55,651 nucleotides of DNA, taken from NCBI RefSeq assembly GCF_002994615.1, contig NZ_PVNK01000244.1, positions 1-55,651 of the forward strand. The letters run 5' to 3'. The position numbers and the translations under genes were made by a program. This DNA is from Enhygromyxa salina. GTDB taxonomy: Bacteria > Myxococcota_A > Polyangia > Nannocystales > Nannocystaceae. This document shows, piece by piece, positions 16,866 through 25,720 of this stretch. The notes under the pieces were generated by a model. The model searched no databases. It was not told where the DNA came from and was given only the letters and a program-made list of their open reading frames with translations. The stretch's first letter is position 1; each line of letters begins with the position of its first letter.

Positions 16866-18215
16866 TCAGGTGCCTCGAGCTCGGTCGGCCAGTTGCAAGC
16901 GGCGCCACAGCGCCTCGAGCAGGGCGTCGGTGCCCTCGCCGGTCACCGCGCTGATCGGGAACAGCGGGATGTTGCGCTTGCGCAGCGCTCGGCGCGTTGC
17001 CTTGATCAGCTCCTGACCTTCGGTCGTGTCGATCTTGTTGAGCGCGACGACCCGCGGCCGGCCCTCGAACATCGGGCCGTAGCGACGCAGCTCTCCCTCG
17101 AGGGCGTCGAGGTCGCGGAGGAGCTCGCGGCCGGGGGTCGGATCGGGCGCGAGCAGATGCAAGAGCACGCGCGTGCGCTCGAGGTGGCGGAGGAACTCGT
17201 GGCCGAGGCCGCGGCCCTCGCTGGCGCCGTCGACGAGGCCGGGCACGTCGGCGACGACCATGGTCCGCTCGTAGGTGTCGCCCGGGAGGCTGACAACGCC
17301 GAGCTGCGGGACCAGGGTCGTGAACGGGTAGGCGCCGATCTCGGGCCGGGCCCGGGAGATCGCGCTGATCAGCGTGGACTTGCCGACGTTGGGGTAGCCG
17401 ACGATCCCGACGTCGGCGAGCAGCTTGAGCTCGAGCCGCAGCCACATGCCCTCGCCCTCGGTCCCGGCCTCGGCGCGGTCGGGCGCGCGGTTGGTCGAAG
17501 ATCGAAAGTGGACGTTGCCGCGCCCGCCCCGGCCCCCGCGGGCGATCGTGAGGCGCTCGCCGTCGGCGTCGAGATCGCAGATCAGGTCGCCGCGCTCGTA
17601 GCTGCGGGGCTCCTCGCGTCGGCGACTGCGGCCCGTGCCGCGCCGCATGTGGCGGCGCTGGGCGCCGCCCGAGATCGTCTCGCCGATCGCCACGACCTCG
17701 GCGGGCGCGCCGAGCTCGATCAGCTCGACGCGCTCGGGATCGGCCTCGGCCTCGGCCGGCTCGCCAGCCTGGCCCGGAGCCTCGACCTCCTCGCCGTCGA
17801 CGATCCACACGTTGTCCATGCCCTCGCCGTCGGGCTCGACGCTGATCCCCTCGGGGGTCTCGTCGGGGGTCTCGTCGTCGAGCCACGGGGGGCGCTCACC
17901 GTGGCCGGTCGCCTCGCCCTCGTAGTAGACCGCGGTCCCGAGCGGGACGTGGACCTCGAGGGTCTCGCCGCCGCGGCCGTTCTTGCCCGCGCCGCCGCCG
18001 GGCCGACCGCTGGGCGCGTGGTGGTGCTGGCGGTACTTGAGGTCGAGCAAGGTCGCGAGCTGGGCATCGGCGACGAGCACGACGTCGCCCCCGTCACCGC
18101 CGTCCCCCCCGGCCGGGCCGCCCTTGGGCACGTGAGCTTCGCGGCGCCACGCGACGGCCCCATCGCCGCCGTCGCCAGCGCGGACCTGAATGCGGACGCG
18201 GTCGATGAAGCGCAT
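16866..18215 (-). CDS. obgE: Obg/CgtA GTPase with an inserted acidic segment
   Basis: This essential GTPase helps ribosome assembly. The ATG at 18215 gives the canonical start MRFIDRVRIQ and a 449-residue protein. The Obg fold (residues 1-about 100 and 208-262) has the Gly-rich loops (GGDGGDGGDVVLVAD, GGRGGRGN). The G domain shows GYPNVGKST (273-281), DVPGL (323-327), NKID (393-396) and SAVTGEG (422-428). Between GTAVYY and GDLICDL there is an extra segment of roughly 100 residues (about 101-208), first acidic (DDETPDETPEGI), then arginine-rich (RRHMRRGTGRSRRREE); typical Obg proteins have about five residues there. The C-terminal OCT domain is absent, as in many bacteria. The gene follows rplU and rpmA, the usual order. 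Confidence 0.95.
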   Translation of the reverse strand: MRFIDRVRIQVRAGDGGDGAVAWRREAHVPKGGPAGGDGGDGGDVVLVADAQLATLLDLKYRQHHHAPSGRPGGGAGKNGRGGETLEVHVPLGTAVYYEGEATGHGERPPWLDDETPDETPEGISVEPDGEGMDNVWIVDGEEVEAPGQAGEPAEAEADPERVELIELGAPAEVVAIGETISGGAQRRHMRRGTGRSRRREEPRSYERGDLICDLDADGERLTIARGGRGGRGNVHFRSSTNRAPDRAEAGTEGEGMWLRLELKLLADVGIVGYPNVGKSTLISAISRARPEIGAYPFTTLVPQLGVVSLPGDTYERTMVVADVPGLVDGASEGRGLGHEFLRHLERTRVLLHLLAPDPTPGRELLRDLDALEGELRRYGPMFEGRPRVVALNKIDTTEGQELIKATRRALRKRNIPLFPISAVTGEGTDALLEALWRRLQLADRARGT

Positions 18216-18240
18216 GGGGAGTCTGCCTAAAACGTCGAAA

Positions 18241-18263
18241 GCCCCCCCTGAAGCAGGGAGGGC
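18241..18263 (-). terminator. Terminator-like hairpin between rpmA and obgE
   Basis: Read on the minus strand, GCCCTCCCTG pairs with CAGGGGGGGC over 10 bp (one G-U) around a three-base loop, followed by TTTCGACGTTTT. It may end part of the ribosomal-protein transcripts before obgE, lowering Obg expression relative to L21/L27. Confidence 0.65.
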
Positions 18264-18321
18264 CCAGAGGGGCGGCTGCGAGGGTTCACGAGTGGAGCCG
18301 CCGCGGCCGGGCGGGCCCGAG

Positions 18322-18609
18322 CTACTCGGCGGCTTCGGCCACCTGGTCGATCGGGTCGACCGTGACGTAGCTGCGGCGCTGAGCCTTGCTGCCGGCCTTG
18401 TAGAAGCGGACCACGCCGTCGCGCTTGGCGAACAGGGTGTAGTCGCGCCCGCGGCCGACGCCTTCGCCGTTCCAGAACGACGAGCCGACCTGACGAATGA
18501 TGATGTTGCCGGCGCGAACTTGCTGGCCGCCGTAGATCTTGACCCCACGCATTTGCGCGTTGGAGTCGCGGCCGTTCTTGATCGAGCCCTGACCTTTTTT
18601 ATGTGCCAT
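18322..18609 (-). CDS. rpmA: 50S ribosomal protein L27
   Basis: The 95-residue protein begins MAHKKGQGSIKNGRDSNAQ and contains GGQQVRAGNIIIRQ and VGRGRDYTLFA, the standard L27 sequence. It has no N-terminal extension of the cleaved Firmicutes type, so the flexible N-terminus near the peptidyl-transferase centre is present from translation. The gene lies 16 bases after rplU and is co-transcribed with it. Confidence 0.98.
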   Translation of the reverse strand: MAHKKGQGSIKNGRDSNAQMRGVKIYGGQQVRAGNIIIRQVGSSFWNGEGVGRGRDYTLFAKRDGVVRFYKAGSKAQRRSYVTVDPIDQVAEAAE

Positions 18610-18625
18610 CGGTGCGTTCCTCTTG

Positions 18626-18943
18626 TCAGGCGGAGATCCCGGTGATCTCGACCTCGGTGTAAGGCTGACGGTGACCGTTCTTGCGCCGGTAGTTCTTGCG
18701 ACGACGGAACTTGTAGACGATCAGCTTCTTGCCGCGGCCGTGGGCCTTGACGACGCCGCTGACCTTGGCGCCCTCGACGAGGGGGGTTCCGACCCGGGCC
18801 TTCTCGCCCGCGCCGACGAGGAGGACCTCGTCAAACTCGACAGCTCCGCCGACCTCGGTCGGGAGCTTCTCGATACGCAGCTTCTCGCCCACGGCGACGC
18901 GGTACTGCTTGCCGCCGGTCTTGATAATGGCCTGATCGCTCAC
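18626..18943 (-). CDS. rplU: 50S ribosomal protein L21
   Basis: The 105-residue protein carries the L21 signature (AIIKTGGKQYRVAVGEKLRIEKL, then KFRRRKNYRRKNGHRQPYTEV). The start is GTG with no clear ribosome site just upstream. It is the first gene of the rplU-rpmA-obgE cluster, driven by a good promoter about 90 bases upstream. An untranslated leader of about 85 bases remains, but I see no recognisable L21 leader structure in it. Confidence 0.97.
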   Translation of the reverse strand: MSDQAIIKTGGKQYRVAVGEKLRIEKLPTEVGGAVEFDEVLLVGAGEKARVGTPLVEGAKVSGVVKAHGRGKKLIVYKFRRRKNYRRKNGHRQPYTEVEITGISA

Positions 18944-19034
18944 TGGCTTGTTTTTTCGTCGACGATGCGCCCGTCTCGGCGGGGACTTCGACCCAGGTCC
19001 CGGGGCCTCCGCGATCGATCACGCGGGGGAGCGA

Positions 19035-19062
19035 AGGATATGGATCTACCAGCGCGGGTCAA
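19035..19062 (-). promoter_or_regulatory. Sigma-70-type promoter for rplU-rpmA-obgE
   Basis: On the minus strand, TTGACC (19057-19062) and TATCCT (19035-19040) are separated by 16 bases. This is a good housekeeping -35/-10 pair. Transcription would begin near 19028, about 85 bases before the L21 start. Confidence 0.65.
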
Positions 19063-19161
19063 GCGAGGGCGAAGGGGGCCCGCGTGTGGCCGACCACGGG
19101 GCAGATGTCCAGGGGCTCCGGCTGCGCTTCGTCGAAAATTCGGCTGTGGCGCTGCTTTGCA

Positions 19162-19167
19162 TAGGGT
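19162..19167 (+). promoter_or_regulatory. TANNNT element (TAGGGT) six bases before the transglycosylase ATG
   Basis: TAGGGT-N6-ATG with no Shine-Dalgarno, matching the spacing seen at seven other unit-leading genes in this window. Probably a -10 element giving a leaderless mRNA. Confidence 0.5.
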
Positions 19168-19173
19168 GGCGTC

Positions 19174-20142
19174 ATGCGGCTGTCCTCGAACCTCCATTTT
19201 GGCCTGGCCCTCGGCATCGCCACGGCGGGCGTGATCCTCGCGCTCGGTGGCTGCGTGGCCGGCGGGAGCGCGACGACGACCAGCGCCGTCCCCGCTTCGG
19301 GCGCGGAGGCGGGCGCCTCGAAGCTCGCGCAGTTCAGCGACAGCGAGCGCGAGCGGATCCTCGCCGTCCAGGGGATCGTCGAGCGCGCCGCCGCCGAGCA
19401 CCAGCTCGATCCGACCTTGATCAACGCGATGATCTGGGTCGAGAGCCGGTTCGAGCCCACGGCCAAGTCCTCGTCCGGCGCCCGCGGGCTGATGCAGCTG
19501 ATGCCCGCGACGGCCGCCTACCTGGCCAAGCGCATGGGCGAGCGCAGCGCCCGGGCCTACGACCCCGAGTTCAACGTCCGCGCGGGCGCGCTCTACCTGG
19601 CCGAGATGATCGAGAAGTTTGGCGACGAGCAGCAGGCCGTCGCGGCCTATCACGCCGGGCCCGGCAACGTGCGTCGCTGGGTCGACGCGGGCGAGGCCTT
19701 CCCCGACTACAGCCAGGCCTACGTCGCCAAGGTCATGGACGCGCGCGCGCGCTTCGAGGGCGTCGACGTCCACGGCCGCCCGAGCGGCGCCCGGGCGCCC
19801 GCGGTCGCGGCCAAGCCCGGGCCCAAGACCCCGCCGCAGTCGGAGCCCGAGCCCCTCGTCGCGCCCGAGCTCGACACGCTGCAAGACGCCGCCGAGATCC
19901 ACGGCGTCCCTCGGGTGATCCGCGAGCAGCCCCAAGCACCGGCGCCCACGCCCGAGCCCCAGACGCTCGAGCCGGTGTTCGAGGTCCACCCCGAGTTCGA
20001 CCGTGACCGCGGCGCTCCCCCGCCCGGCTGGCGCATCGCCAAGCCGAGGCCCAAGCCAGCGTCGAAGCCAGCGGCAAAACAAGCGCGCCCAGACCCAGCC
20101 CCGAGTCAAGACGCCGGGCTCGGCGTGCTCCCGGATCTGTAA
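19174..20142 (+). CDS. Lytic transglycosylase (SLT domain) lipoprotein
   Basis: This enzyme is predicted to cut peptidoglycan glycan strands, forming 1,6-anhydro ends. The 322-residue protein has a lipoprotein signal ending in LALGGC. The SLT domain (about residues 65-190) has the catalytic Glu in MIWVESRFEPTAKSSSGARG, then GLMQLMPATA and AYHAGPGNVRRW, the family hallmarks. The C-terminal 130 residues are Pro/Ala-rich linker with no recognised domain. It is anchored in the envelope, probably the outer membrane. It heads a rightward group with a PLP enzyme and a lipoprotein behind it, and is divergent from rplU. Confidence 0.92.
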   Translation: MRLSSNLHFGLALGIATAGVILALGGCVAGGSATTTSAVPASGAEAGASKLAQFSDSERERILAVQGIVERAAAEHQLDPTLINAMIWVESRFEPTAKSSSGARGLMQLMPATAAYLAKRMGERSARAYDPEFNVRAGALYLAEMIEKFGDEQQAVAAYHAGPGNVRRWVDAGEAFPDYSQAYVAKVMDARARFEGVDVHGRPSGARAPAVAAKPGPKTPPQSEPEPLVAPELDTLQDAAEIHGVPRVIREQPQAPAPTPEPQTLEPVFEVHPEFDRDRGAPPPGWRIAKPRPKPASKPAAKQARPDPAPSQDAGLGVLPDL

Positions 20143-20155
20143 TCGCGCGGCTTGC

Positions 20156-20161
20156 TAAGGT
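20156..20161 (+). promoter_or_regulatory. TANNNT element (TAAGGT) six bases before the PLP-enzyme GTG
   Basis: TAAGGT-N6-GTG, no ribosome site. It lies between the transglycosylase stop and the PLP-enzyme start, so the latter may have its own leaderless transcript. Confidence 0.45.
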
Positions 20162-20167
20162 CTGCGC

Positions 20168-21415
20168 GTGCCCTCGCTCGACGTCGAGTTCGTCCGCTCG
20201 CAGTTCCCCGCGCTCGCCCAGCACTGGCCCGACTGGGCGCTGATGGACAACGCTGGCGGCTCGGTCATGCCCCGGCAGGTTCAGACCCGCGTGGCGGACT
20301 ACCTGCGCCGCTACATGGTCCAGACCGGGGCCGACTACCCGCTCTCGCAGCGGGCCGCGGGCATCGTCGCCGAGGGCCACGCCAGCGCCGAGCTGCTCGT
20401 CGGCGCGCAGCCGGGCGAGGTTGCGATCGGCGCCTCGACCACGCTCAACGCCAAGCTGCTCGCCCTCGCCCTGCGCCCGCTGTGGCGCCCGGGCGACAAG
20501 ATCATCGTCAGCGATCTCGACCACGAGTCGAACATCGGTCCGTGGGCAGCCCTCGCCGCCAGCGGGATCGAGGTCCTGACCTGGCGGCTGCGACCCGAGA
20601 CCGCCGCGCTCGAGCTCGACGACCTCGCGCCGCTGCTCGACGAGCGCGTCAAGCTGGTGTCCATGACCCACTGCGCCAACATCGTCGGGGCGATCCACGA
20701 CGTGTCGGCGGTCGCGGCGAGGGTCCACGAGGTCGGGGCCCAGCTGTGCGTCGACGGCGTCGCCTTCGCCCCCCACCGCCTCGTCGACGTCGCCGCGCTC
20801 GACGTCGACTACTACCTCCTGAGCCTCTACAAGGTCTACGGACCCCACCAGGGCCTGCTGTGGGGCCGGCGCGCGCTGCTCGAGGCCGCGCGGGGGCAAA
20901 ACCACTACTTCATCAGCGAGGACCGGGTGCCCTACAAGCTCGAGCCGGGCAACGCCAACCACGAGCTGTGCGCGGGCATCCCCGGGATCGCCGACTACCT
21001 CCGCGACCTCGACGGTCACCACCACGGCCACCCGGCGCCGGCTTCCAACCCCGATCGCGAGGCCCTCGCGCGCAGCTTCGAGCTGATCGCGGCCCACGAG
21101 GCCGAGCTCGCCGAGCGCCTCTTGAGCTTCCTCCGCGAGCACCCGAAGGTCCGGATCCTCGGGCCGAGCTCGAGCGATGCGGCGACCCGCGTGCCGACGG
21201 TCGCCTTCGTCGTCGAGGGTCGCAAGGCCAGCGAGATCCCGCCGCTGCTCGCCGCGCGCAAGCTCGCGATCCGCTCCGGTGACTTCTACGCCCGGCGGGC
21301 GATCGAGGCGCTCGGGCTCGTCGAGGGCGACGGCGTCGTGCGCGTGAGCCTGGTCCACTACAACACCCTCGCCGAGGTCGACCGCCTCGTGTCCGCGCTC
21401 GACGAGGTCTTGTGA
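20168..21415 (+). CDS. Class V PLP-dependent aminotransferase, cysteine-desulfurase-like
   Basis: The 415-residue protein has the class V fold: LMDNAGGSVMP near the N-terminus, the PLP phosphate site (GASTTLNAK), ITHxxN-type MTHCANIVGAIHD, the cofactor Asp in QLCVDGVAFAPHR, and the Schiff-base Lys in LLSLYKVYGPHQG. It resembles the cysteine-desulfurase-like subfamily rather than IscS or SufS, because the C-terminal active-site Cys loop is not recognisable. The substrate is therefore uncertain (desulfuration, lyase or transaminase activity). A GTG start with TAAGGT six bases upstream was chosen. The next gene overlaps its stop by four bases. Confidence 0.85.
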   Translation: MPSLDVEFVRSQFPALAQHWPDWALMDNAGGSVMPRQVQTRVADYLRRYMVQTGADYPLSQRAAGIVAEGHASAELLVGAQPGEVAIGASTTLNAKLLALALRPLWRPGDKIIVSDLDHESNIGPWAALAASGIEVLTWRLRPETAALELDDLAPLLDERVKLVSMTHCANIVGAIHDVSAVAARVHEVGAQLCVDGVAFAPHRLVDVAALDVDYYLLSLYKVYGPHQGLLWGRRALLEAARGQNHYFISEDRVPYKLEPGNANHELCAGIPGIADYLRDLDGHHHGHPAPASNPDREALARSFELIAAHEAELAERLLSFLREHPKVRILGPSSSDAATRVPTVAFVVEGRKASEIPPLLAARKLAIRSGDFYARRAIEALGLVEGDGVVRVSLVHYNTLAEVDRLVSALDEVL

Positions 21416-22107
21416 AGGCCGCCTGGACGACGGCGCTCGCGGTCCTCGTCGGCTGCTCGCGGCCGACGGTCATCGTCGAGGCGCCCGCCGACCCGGCGCC
21501 GGTCGCCGCCGCCGCTGCCGCCGAAGATCCCCTCGTCGAGCAGGAGGCCGTCCGCGAGGCCGTGCGCAGCTACGCCGCGGCCCTCGGCGCGCGCGAGGCC
21601 GAGGCCGCGCGCGAGTGGGTCGTCTTCGAGACCTTCGGCTTCTATGAAGATCTACGGATCGCGGCGCTGCGAGCGAGCCGCGAGCAGCTCGAAGCGTGGG
21701 ATCTGATGACCGTGATCTTGATCCTGCAGATCCGCAGCGAGGTCCCCCGCGCGCAGCTCGAGGCCCTCGACGGTCGCGGTCTGTTCGCGCGCGCCGTCAA
21801 CGACGGGCTCGTCGGCGAGCAGCTCGAGGACATCGCCCTCGACGAGGTCTGGATCGACGAGGAGCGCGAGCACGCCCAGATCCGGGTCGAGGGCGATCCG
21901 GTCGTGTGGCTGCGTCGCGGCCCCGACGACGAGCGCTGGCGTGTCGACATCCCCGAGATGATCCGGCTGCTCGGTCCGGCGATCGAAGCGCTCGCGCGCG
22001 AGCGGGTGCTCGCCGACGGCAAGGTCCGGACCGCGCTGACCTTCGTCGAGCTCAGCGCCGATGGCTTCGTCGACATCGCCGTGCTCGATGGACCGCTCGA
22101 CGAGTGA
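21412..22107 (+). CDS. Hypothetical lipoprotein
   Basis: The family is not recognised with confidence. The 231-residue product has a short lipoprotein signal (ALAVLVGC, Cys15), an Ala/Pro linker and an alpha/beta domain of about 170 residues (VREAVRSYAAALGAREAEAAREWVV, then HAQIRVEGDPVVWLRRGPDDERWRVDIP) whose order of helices and strands suggests an NTF2-like fold. Its GTG overlaps the stop of the PLP-enzyme gene (GTGA), so the two are translationally coupled. It is probably anchored in the envelope. Confidence 0.7.
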   Translation: MKAAWTTALAVLVGCSRPTVIVEAPADPAPVAAAAAAEDPLVEQEAVREAVRSYAAALGAREAEAAREWVVFETFGFYEDLRIAALRASREQLEAWDLMTVILILQIRSEVPRAQLEALDGRGLFARAVNDGLVGEQLEDIALDEVWIDEEREHAQIRVEGDPVVWLRRGPDDERWRVDIPEMIRLLGPAIEALARERVLADGKVRTALTFVELSADGFVDIAVLDGPLDE

Positions 22108-22314
22108 AGCTCGGCGACGCCAGCAGCGCCGGGCTTCAACACCCAAAGCGTGGCAACTTGGGACAGCGTGAACGAGGAACATGCGAAGCAGTCGACACAC
22201 ATCGTTCGCTCGCCGTTAGCTCCCTTGCAGGCATTACGACGGCGCCCTGGGACCCGCGAATTGTCTTGCCCGCGCACGAGCGACGATCCGACAATCGAGC
22301 TACTGGAGGTGTCA

Positions 22315-22743
22315 ATGATTCCAACCGTGTTCGTCGTAGCAGATCAAAGTGAAGCCCACCTGTACAAGGTCGGCGGCACCAAGCTCAACCCCACGCTCGA
22401 GGCGATCGAGCAGCTCGAGCATCCGGAGGCCCGCGAGCGACTCGAAGCGAGCGAGTCGAACGCCCACCTCCACGTCGACACCAGCGGCTCCGAGGCCGAG
22501 GAAGAGCGCCGCTTCGTCCGCGAGCTCGTCGATCGCCTCCGCCGCGGCCAGTCTTCGGGTGAGTTCCGCAAGCTCTACATCGCGGCCCCGGCCAACTTCG
22601 TCGGGCGCCTGCGCAAGCACTACGGCTCGGCCCTGTCGCGGACGGTCGAGCGCGAGATCATCGGCGACTACACACGCCAAGACGCGCGCACCCTCACCAA
22701 GCGCTTCGCCAAGTGGACCGGCGGGACCGGCGGCTCGGCGTGA
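22315..22743 (+). CDS. Host-attachment family (eRF1-like fold) protein
   Basis: The ATG at 22315 follows TGGAGGTGTCA, a clear ribosome site, and gives 142 residues, the usual family length. The sequence starts with the strand VFVVADQSEAHLYKV, has an acidic middle (ASESNAHLHVDTSGSEAEEERRFVRELVDRL), then KLYIAAPANFVGRLRKHY and ends in a helix leading to DARTLTKRFAKW. This order matches the protein-required-for-attachment-to-host-cells family, related to bacterial eRF1-like (baeRF) domains. Function is unknown in most bacteria and the name reflects one Agrobacterium study. It is convergent with the kinase gene. Confidence 0.8.
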   Translation: MIPTVFVVADQSEAHLYKVGGTKLNPTLEAIEQLEHPEARERLEASESNAHLHVDTSGSEAEEERRFVRELVDRLRRGQSSGEFRKLYIAAPANFVGRLRKHYGSALSRTVEREIIGDYTRQDARTLTKRFAKWTGGTGGSA

Positions 22744-22786
22744 CTCCCCCCTGGCGGCCCTGCGCTGTGCGGGGCGGCCACCGGGG

Positions 22787-25720
22787 TCACAAAAAATACG
22801 ACTCGGGGACGACGACGCCGATCCAGAGCTTGGGTCGGTCGGGCGCTTCGACCCGACGAAAACCAACCCAGTAATTCTCGCCGTTGTGGGCGAGGCTGAA
22901 CCCGCCCGGCTCGTCACCGCGCTCGCGCCACTCGGTGAAGGCCGCGCGGCAGATCGGGGCGGCTTCGACCTCGGCCATCGGCTCGAGCAGCAGCGCTTTT
23001 CGCTGGTCCGCGCTCAGGGCCAGGGTCTCGCGGGGGAGGCCGAGCAGGCGCAGCTGATCGTCGAGCACGAACACCTGGCCCTGCTCGACGCCCTCGGGCA
23101 AGCGGCTGGTCACGCGCGAGAGGTCGCCGAGCCTGACGTCGAAGGCGAGCACGAACTCGCGGCCGGAGCTGCTGGTCGCCGGCGCCGAGACCGAGATCCC
23201 GAGCTCGCCTGTCGTGAAGAAGATGTAGGGCTCGGTCCAAAACACCGGGTGGCCGCGATCGTGACCGACGCGGGGGGCTCGCTCGCGCAGCTTGGCGCCG
23301 CCGATGTACCAGGGGCGCTGATGGGGATCGTAGGCGAGCCGCTCGCGGCGAAGGTCGAGGAGCTCGCCGTCGGAGCTCCAGTCGCGCAGCTCCTGGGCGG
23401 CGCCGGGGATCGTGCTGCGCGTGCGCCAGCCCTTGGCCCAGTCCGTGGAGTTGCTCAGCAGCATGTACTCGTAGCCGTCGGCGTCGGCCCGCAGCATCGA
23501 GCTCGCGGCGTCGACCCCCTCGAGCAGGGGGATGAAGTAGGGGTTGAGCAGCTCCGGGTTGTCGACGTCGAGGGTCCCGGCCTCGGTCCAGCTGACCGAG
23601 GTCATCAGCGCGCCGTGAACGGGCCTGAACAGGATCTCGAGCTGGGCCTCGACGGTGTTGGCGGTCGCGTCGAGCAGGACCTTCGACAGCGCGTCGCGCT
23701 CTTGCCGGGCGCGGTCGCGCTCTTGCCCGAGCGCCATCCTGCCGACCCCCATCGCGACCAGGGTCGCGACGGCGAGCACCGCGGCGAGCCCGGCGGCGAA
23801 CCACAGGGTGAGGCGTCGCCGCCGAAGCGCGTGCTCGCGCTGATCCAGCGCGGTGCGCAGCTGCTCGGCCCGGATGTCGAGCTCGCGCAGCTCGCCGATC
23901 GTCGTCTCGCTGGTGTCCTGCTGGATCCGCACGCTGGCCACGCTGGCCACGCTCGCGGACTCGAGCTCGGAGCGAGGGGACAGCTCGCCGCTGACCTGCG
24001 CCCGCGCCCGGGCGAGCTCGATCGCGCCGAGGGTCGAGGTCGGGACGTCCTCGGTGACCAGGTCCGAGCCCGCCCACTCGCTCGAGCTCCCGGCGACGAG
24101 CGAGGCCGTCGGCGGCCCCGCGCCCGCCCCGACCTCGCCGGGTGAGTGCGTGGTCAGGCGTCGAGCGACGCGGTCCGGCTCGGGCGCGGGCAGCGGCGGG
24201 AGCTTGTCGAAGGCGTCGATGCTGATCCTGGCCAGGCCGTGGTCGTCGATCGCCAGGGCCAAGGTCGCTAGCTCGAGGTGAGCCTGGGCGAGGGTCTGGC
24301 GCGCAGCGACGTTGCGCGGCCACGACTCGAGCGCGCCCTCGAGCCGGGCGATCATCGCGACCAGCGCCTGATAGCCCGCCGCGCCGCTCGTGTGGCTCTC
24401 GTCGCGGGCCGCGAGCTCCTCCTGCGCGCGGCTCGCGACCTTGGCCGAGTCGTAGTTGCGGATCGCCCGGCGCAGGGCCTCGCCGAATTCGCCCGCGTCG
24501 GCGAAGCGCAGCCCGGGGTCGCTGGCCAGGGCCCGATTGATGACCGGGCGCAGCAGCGCGTCCCAGGGCTTGAGGTGGCCCGAGATCTTGCGCGGGTAGG
24601 ACCAGCCGTTGACCTTGGCCGTGCTGAGGACGTGGTGGACCGACTTGCCCTGGTGCGGCGGGCGACCGTAGAGCACGTGGTACAGGACCGCGCCGAGCAG
24701 GTAGACGTCGGTTGGGGGGCCGATCCGCTCGCGCGCGGCCATGGCCGTCTCGGGCGACATGTACGCTGGCGTGCCGCAGACCAAGGCCGAGCGCGGCAGC
24801 GAGGCCAGGGTCCAGGTCTCGGCCCCACCGAGCCCGGGCAGCGGTCGCAGGGCCACGGCCAGCCCCCAGTCGACGACCTGGACCTCGCCGTAGTCGCCGA
24901 TCATCACGTTGCCGGGCTTGATGTCGCGGTGGATGACGCCGCGGCTGTGGGCGAAGGCGATCGCGTGGCTGACCTCGACGAGGATGTCGAGGTGGTCGCG
25001 GAGCTCGACGATGACGATCTCGCCGACGCCCGTCGAGCGCTGACCCGTGGCGAGGATCTGGCTCCACGCCGTGCCCTCGATCCGCTTCATCGTATAGAAC
25101 ACGCGCCCGCCCTGATCGCGGCCGAGCTCGTGGACGGTCACGATGTTGGGGTGGTCGAGGACCCCCGTGAGCCGGGCCTCGCTCTCGAACTGGCGTATGA
25201 CCGCGTGGGCCGTGCGCCGACCGTCACGCAGGCGCTTGAGCGCGACCGAGCGCCCGAGCGAGCGCTGACGGGCCTCCCAGACCTCGCCCATGCCGCCGGC
25301 CCCGATCCGCGCGAGCAGCTCGTAGGCGGCGTCGGCGGGTCGCGCCTGCCCGTTCTCGTCCTCGCGGTCCCCCTCTTCGCGCGGCTCGAGCACGGGGATG
25401 ACGAAGGGCCCGGACTCGTGGGTCTCGTTGGCGTTGAAGGGCTCGCGCCAGCGCGGTGGCGGCTCGAGGGTCGCGTCGTCGAGGCCGTCGCGCTCGGACG
25501 CCTCGGCGCCGACCCCCGCGCCCGCGCCGACGTCGGTGAGCTCGACGGTCGCGGCCACGAGCCGCGGGTTGGCTGGGAGCTCCGGCCGAATCGAGGCCAT
25601 CGGGTCGCCGCTCGCGCGCGGCGCGGCCTCGGTCTCGATCCGCGACTGCCGAACCGGAGCGTCGGGATCGCCCGTGGGTTCGGCGTGCTCGTGCCCCGAG
25701 CTGCGGTCAAGCTGGGCCAT
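22787..25720 (-). CDS. Transmembrane Ser/Thr kinase with a C-terminal Cache-like sensor
   Basis: The 977-residue protein has an acidic, Pro-rich N-terminus (1-130) and a Hanks-type kinase domain (about 133-430). Visible are the Gly loop (IGAGGMGEV), Lys162 in ALKRL, HRDIKPGN (264-271) and DWG (284-286) where DFG is usual. A helical cytoplasmic linker and coiled coil (about 450-635) precede a single membrane helix (638-661). The last 300 residues should lie outside the membrane and look like a double-Cache ligand-binding domain, including the typical YDPHQRPWYIGG (798-808) and FTTGELGISVSAP. The kinase is predicted to be active. TATACT lies 13 bases before the ATG. The gene is convergent with the host-attachment gene. 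Confidence 0.9.
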   Translation of the reverse strand: MAQLDRSSGHEHAEPTGDPDAPVRQSRIETEAAPRASGDPMASIRPELPANPRLVAATVELTDVGAGAGVGAEASERDGLDDATLEPPPRWREPFNANETHESGPFVIPVLEPREEGDREDENGQARPADAAYELLARIGAGGMGEVWEARQRSLGRSVALKRLRDGRRTAHAVIRQFESEARLTGVLDHPNIVTVHELGRDQGGRVFYTMKRIEGTAWSQILATGQRSTGVGEIVIVELRDHLDILVEVSHAIAFAHSRGVIHRDIKPGNVMIGDYGEVQVVDWGLAVALRPLPGLGGAETWTLASLPRSALVCGTPAYMSPETAMAARERIGPPTDVYLLGAVLYHVLYGRPPHQGKSVHHVLSTAKVNGWSYPRKISGHLKPWDALLRPVINRALASDPGLRFADAGEFGEALRRAIRNYDSAKVASRAQEELAARDESHTSGAAGYQALVAMIARLEGALESWPRNVAARQTLAQAHLELATLALAIDDHGLARISIDAFDKLPPLPAPEPDRVARRLTTHSPGEVGAGAGPPTASLVAGSSSEWAGSDLVTEDVPTSTLGAIELARARAQVSGELSPRSELESASVASVASVRIQQDTSETTIGELRELDIRAEQLRTALDQREHALRRRRLTLWFAAGLAAVLAVATLVAMGVGRMALGQERDRARQERDALSKVLLDATANTVEAQLEILFRPVHGALMTSVSWTEAGTLDVDNPELLNPYFIPLLEGVDAASSMLRADADGYEYMLLSNSTDWAKGWRTRSTIPGAAQELRDWSSDGELLDLRRERLAYDPHQRPWYIGGAKLRERAPRVGHDRGHPVFWTEPYIFFTTGELGISVSAPATSSSGREFVLAFDVRLGDLSRVTSRLPEGVEQGQVFVLDDQLRLLGLPRETLALSADQRKALLLEPMAEVEAAPICRAAFTEWRERGDEPGGFSLAHNGENYWVGFRRVEAPDRPKLWIGVVVPESYFL

